Shown piece after piece: positions 1 through 8,941 of a stretch of DNA of 24,766 bases. The notes under the pieces were generated by a model. That model was not told where the DNA came from, did no database searches, and saw only the letters and a program-made list of their open reading frames with translations. The number at the start of each line of letters is the position of its first letter. Positions within the stretch are counted from its first letter, which is position 1. The position numbers were made by a program, and so were the translations under genes. Source of the DNA: Stenotrophomonas sp. (lineage in GTDB: Bacteria > Pseudomonadota > Gammaproteobacteria > Xanthomonadales > Xanthomonadaceae); contig DMZT01000217.1 in assembly GCA_003484865.1 (NCBI GenBank), positions 1-24,766 of the forward strand, written 5' to 3'.

Positions 1-637
1 AACCGCCCGATGAGCGAGAGGCCAAACGCCAGTAAACCATGCTTGTAATCATCCTGGTCACTACCAGCGATAGCGTCGCCGGAACCAAACTGTTCGACCA
101 GTGAAGAACTGCGAGTGGGGCACCGAAGTTCATGATGCCCATCACCAACCTGACAATGTTGATTTCCTTGAACTTTCCAAATGCTTCAAGAAGGCCGATC
201 AGGGCAGAAGACAGCACAACCATGGGAATGCTAATCGCCATCACACGCACTGCAAGCACAGCCTCAGGCGTCAATTGGGCGTCGAGCGACAGAAACGTCT
301 CGACAATCCAAGACGCCAATCCAAAAAGCAATAGCGCGGTAAGCAGCCCCAACGCTCCAATACAGGCCAACGCGGTCGCCGCAACCGCGGGTATCTGCTC
401 GTGCAGGTCTCGCCCGATCTTATCGGCGACATGACGAGTCAACGCTCTGCCAAGCCCCAGATCAAAGATGCTGAAGTACCCGATTAGGGTCCAGACAATG
501 GTGAGGAATCCAAAGCGCGCATCCCCGTATCCCGCCAGAAGGCGTGGAATCGCGTAGATTGCCAGAACGAGTGGAACACCAGCACCAGCCAGGTTCCAAG
601 CTATGCTATGAGCGAAAGATCGGCGTTTCAATGCCAC
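1..637 (-). CDS. Wzx-type polysaccharide flippase (PST/MATE-like), partial, 3' end beyond window
   Basis: The reverse strand is open without a stop from a GTG at 637 to the left edge, giving about 212 residues. The translation is hydrophobic with several membrane helices. Its N-terminus reads KRRSFAHSIAWNLAGAGVPL, followed by a YFSIFDLGLGRALTRHVA stretch, which is typical of polysaccharide-transporter (Wzx/RfbX) flippases. Such proteins move undecaprenyl-diphosphate-linked repeat units across the inner membrane. The GTG is preceded by a purine-rich GAAGGAAAG about 5-8 nt upstream, which supports this start; a TTG two codons in is an alternative. It lies 190 bp downstream of the Wzc-like gene on the same strand, so it is probably the next gene of the polysaccharide operon. 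Its base composition is near half G+C by eye, well below the genes to the right, suggesting a horizontally acquired, serotype-type region. The family is fairly certain; the exported glycan is unknown. Confidence 0.8.
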   Translation of the reverse strand, partial: MALKRRSFAHSIAWNLAGAGVPLVLAIYAIPRLLAGYGDARFGFLTIVWTLIGYFSIFDLGLGRALTRHVADKIGRDLHEQIPAVAATALACIGALGLLTALLLFGLASWIVETFLSLDAQLTPEAVLAVRVMAISIPMVVLSSALIGLLEAFGKFKEINIVRLVMGIMNFGAPLAVLHWSNSLVPATLSLVVTRMITSMVYWRLASRSSGG

Positions 638-827
638 GTGCTGCTTTCCTTCTGGTGCGCCTCCCTCAATGCCAGTCGATGCACATCGCCTTCTCTCGGC
701 ATTGATTGAGGGGCCAACTTCACCTGTGACAGAGAACTGCCCAACGCGGCTTCAGTCCGATCCAAACTATTTGCTTTCCTAGCCACGCATGGCTACGCGA
801 CCGGCAAGGCTTGAACAAAATCCATGC
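638..827 (-). other. Intergenic leader between copolymerase and flippase genes, with inverted repeats
   Basis: This 190-bp gap holds no convincing gene. A perfect 6-bp stem, TAGCCA/TGGCTA with a 4-nt loop, lies at 780-795 just after the copolymerase stop, without a T-tract on the minus strand. A second pairing joins TCAATGCC (666-673) with GGCATTGA (698-705). A competing pairing joins CCCTCAAT (663-670) with ATTGAGGG (705-712). These two are mutually exclusive and could affect flippase expression, but nothing here proves a terminator or attenuator. Confidence 0.3.
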
Positions 828-3041
828 TCAGCGCATCGATTTGTATTCGTAGTAGCCGTAACTGTAGTATCCGGTCGCCCTGCGCTCAACCGCGTTAAGA
901 ATTGCCCCCTTCAGCTTGACATTATTCTGTTCAAAGCGCTTCTTGGCTAGCGCGAGCTCTTTGGGCTGGTTGAGCCCAAAGCGAGCAACCAGCAGGCAGG
1001 TTCCAGCGCGGTGGGCAATGACCGCTGCATCCGTAACGGCAAGGATCGGCGGCGTATCAATGATTACCAGATCATACTGGACCATCACCTTATCTAGCAG
1101 CCGCGTAAAATTCTCATGCATCAATAGTTCTGAAGGATTCGGGGGAATTTCCCCCCTGCTGATGAAGCTCAACGTTTCCAAGCCAGGAAGTGACTGGATG
1201 GCATCATCAAGATTGACCTTGCCGATTAGCACGTCGGACAGGCCGGGCGCCTGAGACGCACCGAGAGCCTTGTGAAGGGTGCCCTTCCGCATGTCAGCAT
1301 CAATAATCAGCACACGCTGGCCTGCCTGCGCGATAACTGCAGCAAGATTGGACGAGACAAAGGTCTTGCCGGCATTCGGACTTGAACCAGAGATCAGAAC
1401 AATATTGTTCTTTGCCTCCAAGCGAGCGAAATGAAGACTAGTTCTCAGACTTCTCACCGCTTCGACCGCGAGGTCTGCTGGATCCTTCACGGCCAAGAGA
1501 TGCATCTTGCCGTCAGACTTGAAACTACCACGGACTGAATCCGATGCCTGCGTGACACTTACGGGTATCGAAGCATAGACAGGCAGACCGAGCTCTTCGA
1601 TTTGCGACGGATCCTCGACCCCGCGGTTGAGAAGACGTCGCAGCAGCACCGCACCCACGGAAAGCGTCCCACCTAGCATCAGGCCAAGGAGCACGATCAT
1701 GGATTTTCTCGGCTTAACAGGTGTAGTGACATCAACTGCAGCAGGATCAACAATGCGAACATTGCCCACCGTGCCCGCGCGGGCAACATCCAGCTGCTGA
1801 GCTTGATTCAGCATCGCCGTGTACATTTCATTACTTACCTGCAGGTCACGCGTCAATGCAAGCAATTCCTGCTGCGCATCAGGAAGCCGACGAACCTCAT
1901 TTTGAAATGAAGACTTTCGCGCGGCCAGATCCCCGATCTGGCGCATCAGCGCCTGATAGGCCGGATGGTCGCGGGTAAATTTCCTATCCATCTCTGCCTG
2001 CTGGAGCCGCAGCTGCTGGATGCTGGTCTCCACTGCCACTTCCTGGTCCAGCAACCCCTTGGTCTGCAAGGTCAGATCAACAGAGTTCGCTTTGGTCTGG
2101 TACGCACTGAGTGCCTTCTGCGCAGCGTCGACCTGATTCCGGATACCGGGCAACGCTTCCTTCACGAAGAGCAGCTGGGCGGACGCCTCCGCGGAGTTCC
2201 TTTCCACGTTCTGCCGCACATATGCTTGCGCGATCTGCTGCAAAAGCAGCTGAGCAAGAATGGGATCCTGGCTATCGTAGGACAGCTTCAGAATACCCGA
2301 GTCTTTACCCATCTCTGCGACCGAAATGTCTCGTTGAAGCTCGCTGACAACGGAAAGATGTCGCTTTTTTGTAATGGTGAAGCGAGTACCTGAGTTGGCC
2401 CGAAGCGCTTCGATTTGTATTTTTACTCCGCGGCCAGACAGCGGCTGACCAACCAGGCCCGAAACGAGCTCGTTATCGTCTTCATCAAATAGTGCGAAGG
2501 TTCCCTCTTCACCTCCGGCGACAAGAGTGAGGGGCTTAGCTATTAATGACTGAGGAAGTTCCAACTGGAACACTTGAAGACGCTCGCCTCCCCAACCCAT
2601 CCGGGAAATGCCGAGCCGTGGCGGCGCAACTGTCTCCTGGCTGGAAGCTTCAGCGCGGCGAGCCAAGAAGTCGCCAAGCAAAGGCATGCGGTTCGGTTCA
2701 ACTTGTATGTCAAGCCCGAGACTGTCTACAGCGTTTCCGACAACTGAGCGAGAGGTGATAATTGCGATCTCGGTCGAAGCCTCGGCCGAACCCGTACTGA
2801 CCCCCAATGACTGACTCAAATCGGACAACCCCGGCAGGGAGGGTGTCTTGGGCTCTACCTGCACAATAGCATCGGCCCGATAGACTGGCGTCGCAAGTAG
2901 GGCATATGAAACAGATGCGACAAGGAAGGCACCGGTGATTCCTATGATCCACCATTTGTGGTCGAACAAGGTGCCCAGCAACTGTCGCAGATCAATCTCT
3001 TCGTTGTCGTCCCGCACGGGGTCACGCGATTCAGTGGTCAT
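828..3041 (-). CDS. Wzc/GumC-type polysaccharide copolymerase with cytoplasmic tyrosine-kinase domain
   Basis: The 737-residue protein has the architecture of Gram-negative BY-kinases. It has a Wzz domain with TM1 at about 31-50, a long periplasmic segment rich in heptad-like sequence (about 270-420), and a proline-containing PVKPRKS just before TM2 (about 446-466). The cytoplasmic kinase carries Walker A (SGSSPNAGKT, 551-560), Walker A' (VLIIDADMRKG, 577-587) and Walker B (LVIIDTPP, 658-665). The C-terminus is a tyrosine cluster (six Tyr between 725 and 733), the usual autophosphorylation tail. Such proteins set chain length and export of capsule or exopolysaccharide and cycle between phosphorylated and unphosphorylated states, with a partner phosphatase. 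That partner lies 58 bp upstream on the same strand. The ATG at 3041 gives a normal family length, although no strong Shine-Dalgarno is visible. Codon use is less GC-biased than in the housekeeping genes. Confidence 0.93.
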   Translation of the reverse strand: MTTESRDPVRDDNEEIDLRQLLGTLFDHKWWIIGITGAFLVASVSYALLATPVYRADAIVQVEPKTPSLPGLSDLSQSLGVSTGSAEASTEIAIITSRSVVGNAVDSLGLDIQVEPNRMPLLGDFLARRAEASSQETVAPPRLGISRMGWGGERLQVFQLELPQSLIAKPLTLVAGGEEGTFALFDEDDNELVSGLVGQPLSGRGVKIQIEALRANSGTRFTITKKRHLSVVSELQRDISVAEMGKDSGILKLSYDSQDPILAQLLLQQIAQAYVRQNVERNSAEASAQLLFVKEALPGIRNQVDAAQKALSAYQTKANSVDLTLQTKGLLDQEVAVETSIQQLRLQQAEMDRKFTRDHPAYQALMRQIGDLAARKSSFQNEVRRLPDAQQELLALTRDLQVSNEMYTAMLNQAQQLDVARAGTVGNVRIVDPAAVDVTTPVKPRKSMIVLLGLMLGGTLSVGAVLLRRLLNRGVEDPSQIEELGLPVYASIPVSVTQASDSVRGSFKSDGKMHLLAVKDPADLAVEAVRSLRTSLHFARLEAKNNIVLISGSSPNAGKTFVSSNLAAVIAQAGQRVLIIDADMRKGTLHKALGASQAPGLSDVLIGKVNLDDAIQSLPGLETLSFISRGEIPPNPSELLMHENFTRLLDKVMVQYDLVIIDTPPILAVTDAAVIAHRAGTCLLVARFGLNQPKELALAKKRFEQNNVKLKGAILNAVERRATGYYSYGYYEYKSMR

Positions 3042-3099
3042 TATTAAGGAACGTCAAACAATGTAGGAATAGTTTGTACTGAGGCTATGAAGTGGTGCA

Positions 3100-3534
3100 T
3101 CACAGATGACGCGACCAACTGTCAATTCCTTCAGCCATAAGTTTGTAAACATGCTCAAAAGCAGGTCTTTGCTGCCGGTATGGATCAGGAATCTCACGCT
3201 CTTCCTGCCACTTGCCTAGCAGAAATGTCTTTCCGGAGACGTGCGGCGCAATCTCAGTGATGCGTCGGACGTGCTTAAGCTCCATCGTCAGTACGAGATC
3301 CGCGGCTGAAAGGATTGAGCTATTGACTTGCCTTGCCCTATGCCGCTCACCAGTTAGGCCACGCTCCAGCAGCAGCTCCTGCGCTGTGGCGTCGATTCCA
3401 TGATCAACCAACGCCCCCAAGCCAGCCGAAGCGACTTGAATCCGCCTGCCTTCCACGATAGCGCGCAACATGACCTCAGCAGATGGGCTGCGACAGATAT
3501 TGCCGATGCAAACAAATAAAATATTATTGAACAC
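3100..3534 (-). CDS. Low-molecular-weight protein-tyrosine phosphatase (Wzb/EpsP-like)
   Basis: The 144-residue product begins with the P-loop CIGNICRS (Cys9-x5-Arg15), the catalytic signature of LMW protein-tyrosine phosphatases. It has the general-acid loop DPY at 117-119. Cys9 is the nucleophile, Arg15 binds phosphate and Asp117 is the acid. Length matches Wzb/Etp enzymes of capsule clusters, which dephosphorylate the C-terminal tyrosines of the Wzc-type kinase. That kinase is encoded immediately downstream after 58 bp, so the two are very probably co-transcribed. The start codon is GTG at 3534, placed directly before the conserved FNNILFVC strand; an AGGG lies about 10 nt upstream, so translation initiation may be modest. 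The upstream 156 bp separates it from the initiating glycosyltransferase gene. Confidence 0.92.
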   Translation of the reverse strand: MFNNILFVCIGNICRSPSAEVMLRAIVEGRRIQVASAGLGALVDHGIDATAQELLLERGLTGERHRARQVNSSILSAADLVLTMELKHVRRITEIAPHVSGKTFLLGKWQEEREIPDPYRQQRPAFEHVYKLMAEGIDSWSRHL

Positions 3535-3690
3535 TACAATTTAACCCTGTTGCATTCGATCTGGCCGGCGCAACCGGATCGCCTCCGCGCCCAATCACCC
3601 CATCGAACAGAATAACCGATTGACTCTACGCATTGCTCTCGACCACAGCAAAGCGAAAAAGTGAGACGCAAGTCACCCATCGCAGACACC
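3535..3690 (-). other. Gap between initiating transferase and phosphatase genes
   Basis: No gene is seen in these 156 bp. On the minus strand a small GTGA/TCAC stem (3661-3676) is followed by five T residues (3656-3660), a weak candidate terminator or pause just after the transferase gene. The segment marks the change from GC-rich sequence on the right to AT-richer sequence on the left. A promoter for the phosphatase-kinase pair could lie here, but no clear -35/-10 pair was recognised. Confidence 0.25.
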
Positions 3691-5148
3691 TCAGTATGCC
3701 GCGCGCTGCGCCAGAACTCTGATTAGCGTCAGCGCGATGATCCGCACATCCAGCAGTGGGCTCCAACGACGTATGTAGTCGATATCGTACTGCACACGCT
3801 TTTTCATCTGGCGCAACATGGGCGTTTCGCCTCGCAGGCCGTGGACCTGGGCCCAGCCAGTGATGCCTGGCTTGACATAGTGACGATGCATGTAGCGCTC
3901 GATAAGTCGCTCGTATTGATTGTTGTGCTGGACCGCATGCGGCCTAGGCCCAACAACGGACATGCTTCCTCCCAGCACATTGAAGAACTGCGGCAACTCG
4001 TCGAGACTGCTGCGGCGAAGGAAGGAACCAAAGCGGGTGACCCGCGGATCGTTGCGGGTGGCCTGCGTGATCTTGTCAGGTGTTTCAGCATGCACGTGCA
4101 TCGATCGGAACTTGAGCATCCAGAATTCTTTGCCATCCAGCCCATGCCGGCGCTGCCGAAACAATATTGGCCCTGGCGAGCTCAGCTTGACCCCAAGGGC
4201 TAGAACGGCCAGCAAGGGCGAAAGCAGAACGACTGCAATGCCAGCAACCAGAAAATCCTCAGCACGTTTGATGATGAGGAACCGCGGCTCCACCACGCCT
4301 TGGCGCACACCGATCATCGGCACGCTACCGACCTGATGCACGCCTGGATTGAGCGCTCCCAACCCAGTGATATCCGGCACCAGCCTCACCTGCACGGGAT
4401 AGCGCTCCAGCAATCGGAGCACACCTTTTAACCGCGCACGTCCACCCAGTGGAAGCGAGACCCAGATCTGCTCGATGTGACCTCGATGGGCGTCGAGATA
4501 GGCCTCGAGGTCATCCAGATCACCCAAACGTCGTGGCGCATCGGCGCCCTCTTTGCGCAGCGCGATGTCATCCGGACCGGCGAAGTACCCGATCACCTCT
4601 TTGCCGATCTCCGGGCGGCTACGGAGCAGGCGATGTACCTTCAACGCCGGGGCACGCAGACCGACCAGGAGGACGCGCTGACGATCCAGCCCCCGCTCCC
4701 GTAGTCTGTGCAGGCGGAAGCGGATGCCGATTCGGGTGGCACTCATGGCAACCAAGCCCGACGAGTACCATCCGACCAGCCAGGAAGCGGGCACCGTATC
4801 GGCCATATCGATCAGGACCGAGTACATGGAGAACAGCGCAAACACCCCCGTCCACCCTAGGAACAGGGCCCACAGATCGGCGAGAAGGCCGCGGTTACGC
4901 CACTCGCGGTAGACCGGCGCCACGCCAAAGCAGACTAACGCGCATAGCAGCACGGCCCCGAATACAACCCGCTGGGCATGCGTAGGCGCCAGCCAGCCGT
5001 AAGTGACGATGTGGGTCAATACCGCAGCGCTTGGCACCAACAATAAATCTCCCACCCGCAGCCACACACCTAATGCAGCCCGCGCCTCGGCAGTCACACG
5101 CTGGCGTCCACGCCGTGCGGGCAACTCTTCTACGGATCCATGTAGCAC
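3691..5148 (-). CDS. Undecaprenyl-phosphate glucose phosphotransferase (GumD/WcaJ-like), initiating exopolysaccharide synthesis
   Basis: This polyprenyl-phosphate hexose-1-phosphate transferase loads the first sugar onto undecaprenyl phosphate at the inner membrane. From the GTG at 5148 the protein is 485 residues, close to Xanthomonas GumD. It has several N-terminal membrane helices, a central CoA-binding-like region (RVLLVGLR, about 158-165) and a C-terminal bacterial sugar transferase domain with a further membrane segment. Conserved blocks are KFRSM (346-350), SLDELPQ (381-387) and VGPRPH (399-404); the C-terminus LAQRAAY resembles that of GumD. The start is chosen because GGAG (5157-5160) sits 8 nt upstream and the length fits. 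The frame stays open to a GTG at 5295, but those 49 extra codons are glycine/arginine-rich, include two G8 runs and have no ribosome site. It is the first visible gene of the leftward polysaccharide operon. Confidence 0.9.
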   Translation of the reverse strand: MLHGSVEELPARRGRQRVTAEARAALGVWLRVGDLLLVPSAAVLTHIVTYGWLAPTHAQRVVFGAVLLCALVCFGVAPVYREWRNRGLLADLWALFLGWTGVFALFSMYSVLIDMADTVPASWLVGWYSSGLVAMSATRIGIRFRLHRLRERGLDRQRVLLVGLRAPALKVHRLLRSRPEIGKEVIGYFAGPDDIALRKEGADAPRRLGDLDDLEAYLDAHRGHIEQIWVSLPLGGRARLKGVLRLLERYPVQVRLVPDITGLGALNPGVHQVGSVPMIGVRQGVVEPRFLIIKRAEDFLVAGIAVVLLSPLLAVLALGVKLSSPGPILFRQRRHGLDGKEFWMLKFRSMHVHAETPDKITQATRNDPRVTRFGSFLRRSSLDELPQFFNVLGGSMSVVGPRPHAVQHNNQYERLIERYMHRHYVKPGITGWAQVHGLRGETPMLRQMKKRVQYDIDYIRRWSPLLDVRIIALTLIRVLAQRAAY

Positions 5149-5501
5149 AGCGACATCTCCATAATGAAACACTGGCCGGGACTTGCGTACTCCGCCCCCC
5201 CCTGCCCGTGGACTGCCCCCCCCTCTCAAGACAGCAACGCTCTCCGGAAAGAGCAGACGAGGGCGATAAGTGCCCCAAGCTGACCAAAATATCACAATCT
5301 GGATTGCTGTGTCGCGATTGTGCTTGTTTTTTTGTCTTTTGGATCAATGGATTGACGCATTCAGAGTGCTGCAGCCGATCGCTCGCCAAGGCTGGCGAAG
5401 CCAGTCCAGCCGCCCCGCTCTGCTACCATCAGCGGTCAGCTTGCCGCCCCCCACCCTGCCAGCGGCCAGCGCCTTACAAACGCAACGCAACAGGAGTTTG
5501 C
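5149..5501. promoter_or_regulatory. Divergent promoter region between polysaccharide operon and aldehyde dehydrogenase gene
   Basis: This segment separates the leftward polysaccharide operon from the rightward dehydrogenase. The part at 5281-5350 is notably AT-rich for the window, as expected of a promoter. It contains a perfect inverted repeat CACAATC (5293-5299) / GATTGTG (5316-5322) with a 16-bp spacer, a possible operator. Towards the dehydrogenase, CAGGAG at 5491-5496 is its ribosome-binding site; a TACCAT near 5425 could be a -10 element, without a good -35. No credible gene was found here: the open frame in the dehydrogenase register upstream of 5502 has proline/arginine-rich, non-homologous sequence. 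Confidence 0.45.
5195..5223. repeat. Twin C8 homopolymer tracts (G8 on the polysaccharide mRNA)
   Basis: Two runs of eight C residues lie at 5195-5202 and 5216-5223, 21 bp apart. On the minus strand they are G8 tracts 47-75 nt upstream of the chosen GTG of the initiating transferase. Homopolymers of this length are prone to slipped-strand mispairing. They are in the transcribed leader if the promoter lies near 5290, or inside the coding region if the GTG at 5295 is used. Confidence 0.6.
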
Positions 5502-7034
5502 ATGTCCTCTGACCTGCTCAAGGCCCTCGGCCTCGACGCGACCAACGCTGGCACCTACCTTGGCAACGGCGAGTGGTCCTCGGCCACCGATGCCGGTGTG
5601 ATCACCCCGGTGAACCCGACCACCGGCGAAGCCATCGCCAAGGTCTACGCGACCACCGACGCCGACTACGAAACCATCGTCGCCCGCGCCCAGGAGGCCT
5701 TCAAGGTCTGGCGCACCACCCCGGCCCCGCGCCGTGGCGAAGCCGTGCGCCTGTGTGGCGAAGCCCTGCGCGCCAACAAGGACGCCCTGGGCTCGCTGGT
5801 CGCGCTGGAAATGGGCAAGAGCAAGCCCGAAGGCGATGGCGAAGTGCAGGAGATGATCGACATCGCCGATTTCGCCGTGGGCCAGAGCCGCATGCTCTAT
5901 GGCTACACCATGCATTCCGAGCGCCCGGGCCACCGCATGTATGAGCAGTACCAGCCGCTGGGCCTGGTCGGCATCATCAGTGCGTTCAACTTCCCGGTCG
6001 CGGTGTGGGCCTGGAACTCGTTCCTGGCCACGATCTGCGGCGACATCTGCCTGTGGAAGCCGTCCAACAAGACGCCGCTGACCGCGATCGCCTCCATGCG
6101 CATCTGCAATGAGGCGCTGCGCGACGGTGGCTTCCCGGACCTGTTCTTCCTGATCAACGATGCCGGCACCGAACTGTCGCAGAAGATGGTGGCCGACAAG
6201 CGCGTGCCGCTGATCAGCTTCACCGGCTCCACCCAGGTGGGCCGCCAGGTCGCCGAGAAGGTCGCCCACCGTCTGGGCCGCTGCCTGCTGGAGCTGGGCG
6301 GCAACAACGCCATCATCCTGGACGAAACCGCCGATCTGAAGCTGGCGATCCCGGGCATCGTGTTCGGCGCCGTCGGTACCGCGGGCCAGCGCTGCACCAC
6401 CACGCGCCGGCTGATCGTGCACGAATCCATCCATGACGACGTGCTGGCCACACTGATCAAGGCGTACAAGCAGGTGGAAGGCAAGATCGGCGATCCGACC
6501 GATCCGGCCAACCTGATGGGCCCACTGAACAGCGACGGCGCCGTGCAGCAGTTCCTGGCCTCGATCGAGAAGGCCAAGGCCAGCGGCGGCACCGTGCAGA
6601 CCGGCGGTACCCGCATCGACCGCGCCGGCAACTTCGTGCTGCCGGCCATCGTGACCGGCCTGAAGAACAGCGACGAGGTCGTCCAGCACGAGACCTTCGC
6701 CCCGATCCTGTACGTGATGAAGTACAGCACGCTGGACGAGGCGATCGACATGCAGAACGGCGTGCCGCAGGGCCTGTCTTCCTCGATCTTCACCACCAAC
6801 CTGAAAACCGCCGAGCGCTTCCTGTCGGCAGCCGGTTCGGATTGCGGCATCGCCAACGTCAACATCGGCACCTCGGGTGCGGAGATCGGTGGTGCGTTCG
6901 GCGGCGAGAAGGACACTGGCGGTGGCCGTGAGTCCGGCTCGGATGCCTGGAAGGTCTACATGCGCCGCCAGACCAACACCATCAACTACTCCGACTCGCT
7001 GCCGCTGGCCCAGGGCATCAAGTTCGACCTGTGA
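5502..7034 (+). CDS. amaB: L-aminoadipate-semialdehyde / piperideine-6-carboxylate dehydrogenase (ALDH7 family)
   Basis: This 510-residue NAD-dependent aldehyde dehydrogenase most resembles the ALDH7 (antiquitin/AmaB/Pcd) class, which oxidises alpha-aminoadipate semialdehyde in equilibrium with piperideine-6-carboxylate during lysine catabolism. Visible signatures are the oxyanion Asn163 in [11 protein letters not shown], Lys186 in WKPSNKTP, the cofactor loop FTGSTQVG (240-247), the general base Glu264 in LELGGNNA and the nucleophile Cys298 in [12 protein letters not shown]. The C-terminal [18 protein letters not shown] is characteristic of ALDH7. The ATG at 5502 is preceded by CAGGAG at a 5-nt spacing. 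The frame is open further upstream, but that sequence is not ALDH-like. The stop overlaps the ATG of the following SDR gene by one base, so the two are translationally coupled. Substrate assignment is from family resemblance. Confidence 0.9.
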   Translation: MSSDLLKALGLDATNAGTYLGNGEWSSATDAGVITPVNPTTGEAIAKVYATTDADYETIVARAQEAFKVWRTTPAPRRGEAVRLCGEALRANKDALGSLVALEMGKSKPEGDGEVQEMIDIADFAVGQSRMLYGYTMHSERPGHRMYEQYQPLGLVGIISAFNFPVAVWAWNSFLATICGDICLWKPSNKTPLTAIASMRICNEALRDGGFPDLFFLINDAGTELSQKMVADKRVPLISFTGSTQVGRQVAEKVAHRLGRCLLELGGNNAIILDETADLKLAIPGIVFGAVGTAGQRCTTTRRLIVHESIHDDVLATLIKAYKQVEGKIGDPTDPANLMGPLNSDGAVQQFLASIEKAKASGGTVQTGGTRIDRAGNFVLPAIVTGLKNSDEVVQHETFAPILYVMKYSTLDEAIDMQNGVPQGLSSSIFTTNLKTAERFLSAAGSDCGIANVNIGTSGAEIGGAFGGEKDTGGGRESGSDAWKVYMRRQTNTINYSDSLPLAQGIKFDL

Positions 7035-7819
7035 TGGATCCCGTGCCCCACCTGCCGGCCGGCCCGCGCCTGGAGTTCACCGGGCGCCGGGTGCTGATTG
7101 CCGGTGGCAGCAAGGGCATCGGGCGCGCCATGGCGCTGGCGTTTGCTTCGGCAGGCGCCCGCGTCTCGGTCTGCGCACGCGGTGAGGCCGGTCTGGCCGC
7201 GCTGCGTGAGGATGCCGGGGCGCTCGGCTTGGCCGTGCATACGGTCAGTGCCGACCTCTCCCGGCTGGACGACATCGGCCGTTGGCTGGCCGATGCTGCG
7301 CAGGCCTTGGGCGGCATCGACGTGCTGGTCAACAACGCGACCGGTTATGGCATGGCCGACGATGAGGCGGGCTGGGAGGCCAGCTTGAACGTCGACCTGA
7401 TGTCGGCGGTGCGTGCCTCGCGGCTGGCGCTGCCCTGGCTGCAACAGTCCAGCGATGCCTGCATTCTCAACCTGGCTTCGATCGCCGCCCAGCAGCCGCG
7501 CCCGGGTGGCGCACCGTATGCGGCGGCCAAGGCCGCGCTGATGCATTACACCACCTCGCAGGCCCTGGCCCTTGCGCCGCAACGAATCCGCGTCAACGCC
7601 ATCGCCCCCGGCTCGATCGAGTTCGAGGACGGGCTGTGGGCGCGCCGGCGCGAACAGGACCCGGCGCTGTATCGAAACACCCTGGCGAAGATTCCGTTTG
7701 GCCGCTTCGGCGAGCCGGCGGCCGTCGCCAACGCCGCGCTGTTCCTGTGCTCGCCACTGGCGGGCTGGATCACCGGGCACACCTTGAATGTCGATGGTGG
7801 CCAGGTCCTGATGGGATAA
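7034..7819 (+). CDS. Short-chain dehydrogenase/reductase (SDR) oxidoreductase
   Basis: This 261-residue classical SDR has a Rossmann cofactor motif AGGSKGIG (23-30), the NNAT stretch (100-103) in place of NNAG, and the catalytic Ser149, Tyr162 and Lys166 (PYAAAK). The C-terminus GHTLNVDGGQVL is the usual SDR ending. It catalyses an NAD(P)(H)-dependent alcohol/carbonyl conversion whose substrate cannot be read from the sequence. The ATG at 7034 shares its A with the TGA of the aldehyde dehydrogenase; a GTG one codon upstream (7031) is an alternative start. The one-base overlap implies co-translation with the dehydrogenase, so a role in the same amino-acid catabolism or a linked redox step is plausible but inferred. 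Confidence 0.9.
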   Translation: MDPVPHLPAGPRLEFTGRRVLIAGGSKGIGRAMALAFASAGARVSVCARGEAGLAALREDAGALGLAVHTVSADLSRLDDIGRWLADAAQALGGIDVLVNNATGYGMADDEAGWEASLNVDLMSAVRASRLALPWLQQSSDACILNLASIAAQQPRPGGAPYAAAKAALMHYTTSQALALAPQRIRVNAIAPGSIEFEDGLWARRREQDPALYRNTLAKIPFGRFGEPAAVANAALFLCSPLAGWITGHTLNVDGGQVLMG

Positions 7820-7869
7820 ACCCGCCGCTGGCCCTATCATCGAACCACCCCACCGCGACCAGGACCTGC

Positions 7870-8154
7870 ATGAGCCTTCCGCCCCGACAAACCAGCGCCA
7901 TGGCCGTGGTCAGCCTGGTCATGGGCATCCTCGGCTGGACCGCCCTGCCCTTCATCGGCAGCGTCGCGGCGATCATCACCGGCCACCTGGCCCGCGCCGA
8001 GATCCGCCGCCGCCCACTGGAGCTGGAAGGCGACGGCATGGCCTTGGCCGGCCTGATCCTGGGCTGGATCATCGTGATCGGCAGTCTGCTTGCCCTGGTG
8101 GTGGTGCTGTTGTTCTTCGGCGGACTGGCCTGGTTTGCCGCTACCCAATCGTGA
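7870..8154 (+). CDS. Small DUF4190-like integral membrane protein
   Basis: This is a 94-residue protein with two hydrophobic segments (about 12-36, and 57-89 as a long or double segment). They are separated by a charged ARAEIRRRPLELEGDGMA loop, the pattern of DUF4190 membrane proteins (GHLARAEI... then GMALAGLILGWI). Function is unknown. Start at ATG 7870; a GACC/AGGAC purine stretch lies just upstream. A TATCAT at 7835-7840 shortly after the SDR stop could be the -10 of its own promoter. It ends 7 bp before the methyltransferase ATG, so the two are probably co-transcribed. Confidence 0.82.
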   Translation: MSLPPRQTSAMAVVSLVMGILGWTALPFIGSVAAIITGHLARAEIRRRPLELEGDGMALAGLILGWIIVIGSLLALVVVLLFFGGLAWFAATQS

Positions 8155-8161
8155 GGTGCAC

Positions 8162-8932
8162 ATGAGCCGCTCGGATTCGACCGAACGCTTCAGCAGTCGG
8201 GTGGCCGACTACGTCCGCTACCGTCCCGACTATCCCCCGGCATTGCTGGATTGGCTGCACCAGGACATCGGTGTACCCACCGAGACCCTGGTCGCCGACA
8301 TCGGCGCCGGCACCGGCATTTCCACCCGGCTGTTCCTGGCCGCTGGCCACCCGGTCATCGCGGTGGAGCCGAACGCGGCCATGCGCGAGGCGGCCGAGCA
8401 GCTGCTGGCGCCGGACTATCTGCGCCTGAAGGTCGCCGACGGCACCGCCGAGGCCACCGGCCTGGCCGACAACAGCGTGGGCCTGGTCGCCGCCGCGCAG
8501 GCCTTCCACTGGTTTGACACCACCGCGGTGCGCCGCGAATGGGCGCGCATCCTGCAGCCCGAAGGCATGGCGCTGGTGTTCTGGAACTCGCGCCTGCTCG
8601 ATGCCTCGCCGTTCCTGATCGGCTACGAACAGTTGCTGCTGGAGTTCGGCACCGACTACACCGAGGTGGCCGAGCGCTACCAGGACGATGACACCATGCG
8701 CGCGTGGTTCGGCGAAGGCCTGCGCGGCATGGCCCGCCTGCCGAACGTGCAGCGCATGGACTACGACGGCCTGCGCGGGCGCCTGTTGTCCTCTTCCTAT
8801 GCACCGCAGGCCGGCCACCCGCGCCACGCGGCGATGCTCGATGCACTGCAACAGCTGTTCGACGCCCATGCGGTGGACGGCCAGATTGCCTTTGAATACC
8901 AAACCCGTGCCTTTGTCGGCACGCTGGACTGA
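8162..8932 (+). CDS. Class I SAM-dependent methyltransferase
   Basis: The 256-residue protein has the Rossmann-fold methyltransferase motif I VADIGAGTG (44-52), the acidic ribose-binding residue in VIAVEPN (65-71), and a motif IV-like AAAQAFHWFD (110-119). This FHWF pattern is common in the methyltransferase-11/25 group related to UbiE and trans-aconitate methyltransferases. The N-terminus FSSRVADYVRYRPDYP is typical of a subgroup often described only as class I methyltransferase. The substrate cannot be assigned. Start ATG 8162 has GAGGTG (8153-8158) right upstream, overlapping the stop of the preceding gene. It ends 9 bp before pyrD. Confidence 0.88.
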   Translation: MSRSDSTERFSSRVADYVRYRPDYPPALLDWLHQDIGVPTETLVADIGAGTGISTRLFLAAGHPVIAVEPNAAMREAAEQLLAPDYLRLKVADGTAEATGLADNSVGLVAAAQAFHWFDTTAVRREWARILQPEGMALVFWNSRLLDASPFLIGYEQLLLEFGTDYTEVAERYQDDDTMRAWFGEGLRGMARLPNVQRMDYDGLRGRLLSSSYAPQAGHPRHAAMLDALQQLFDAHAVDGQIAFEYQTRAFVGTLD

Positions 8933-8941
8933 TTGAACGCC

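Noticed and set aside
5281..5322. Clp/CRP-type binding site in the divergent polysaccharide promoter
   Set aside because: TGTGA is present on the minus strand but the opposite half-site matches poorly, so only the CACAATC/GATTGTG dyad is reported.
5031..5501. Upstream in-frame extension of the aldehyde dehydrogenase
   Set aside because: The extra sequence is not ALDH-like, overlaps the divergent transferase gene, and a good ribosome site fixes the start at 5502.
5436..6689. A minus-strand open frame of about 417 codons opposite the aldehyde dehydrogenase
   Set aside because: It is antisense to a gene with all ALDH catalytic motifs and shows no independent coding signature.
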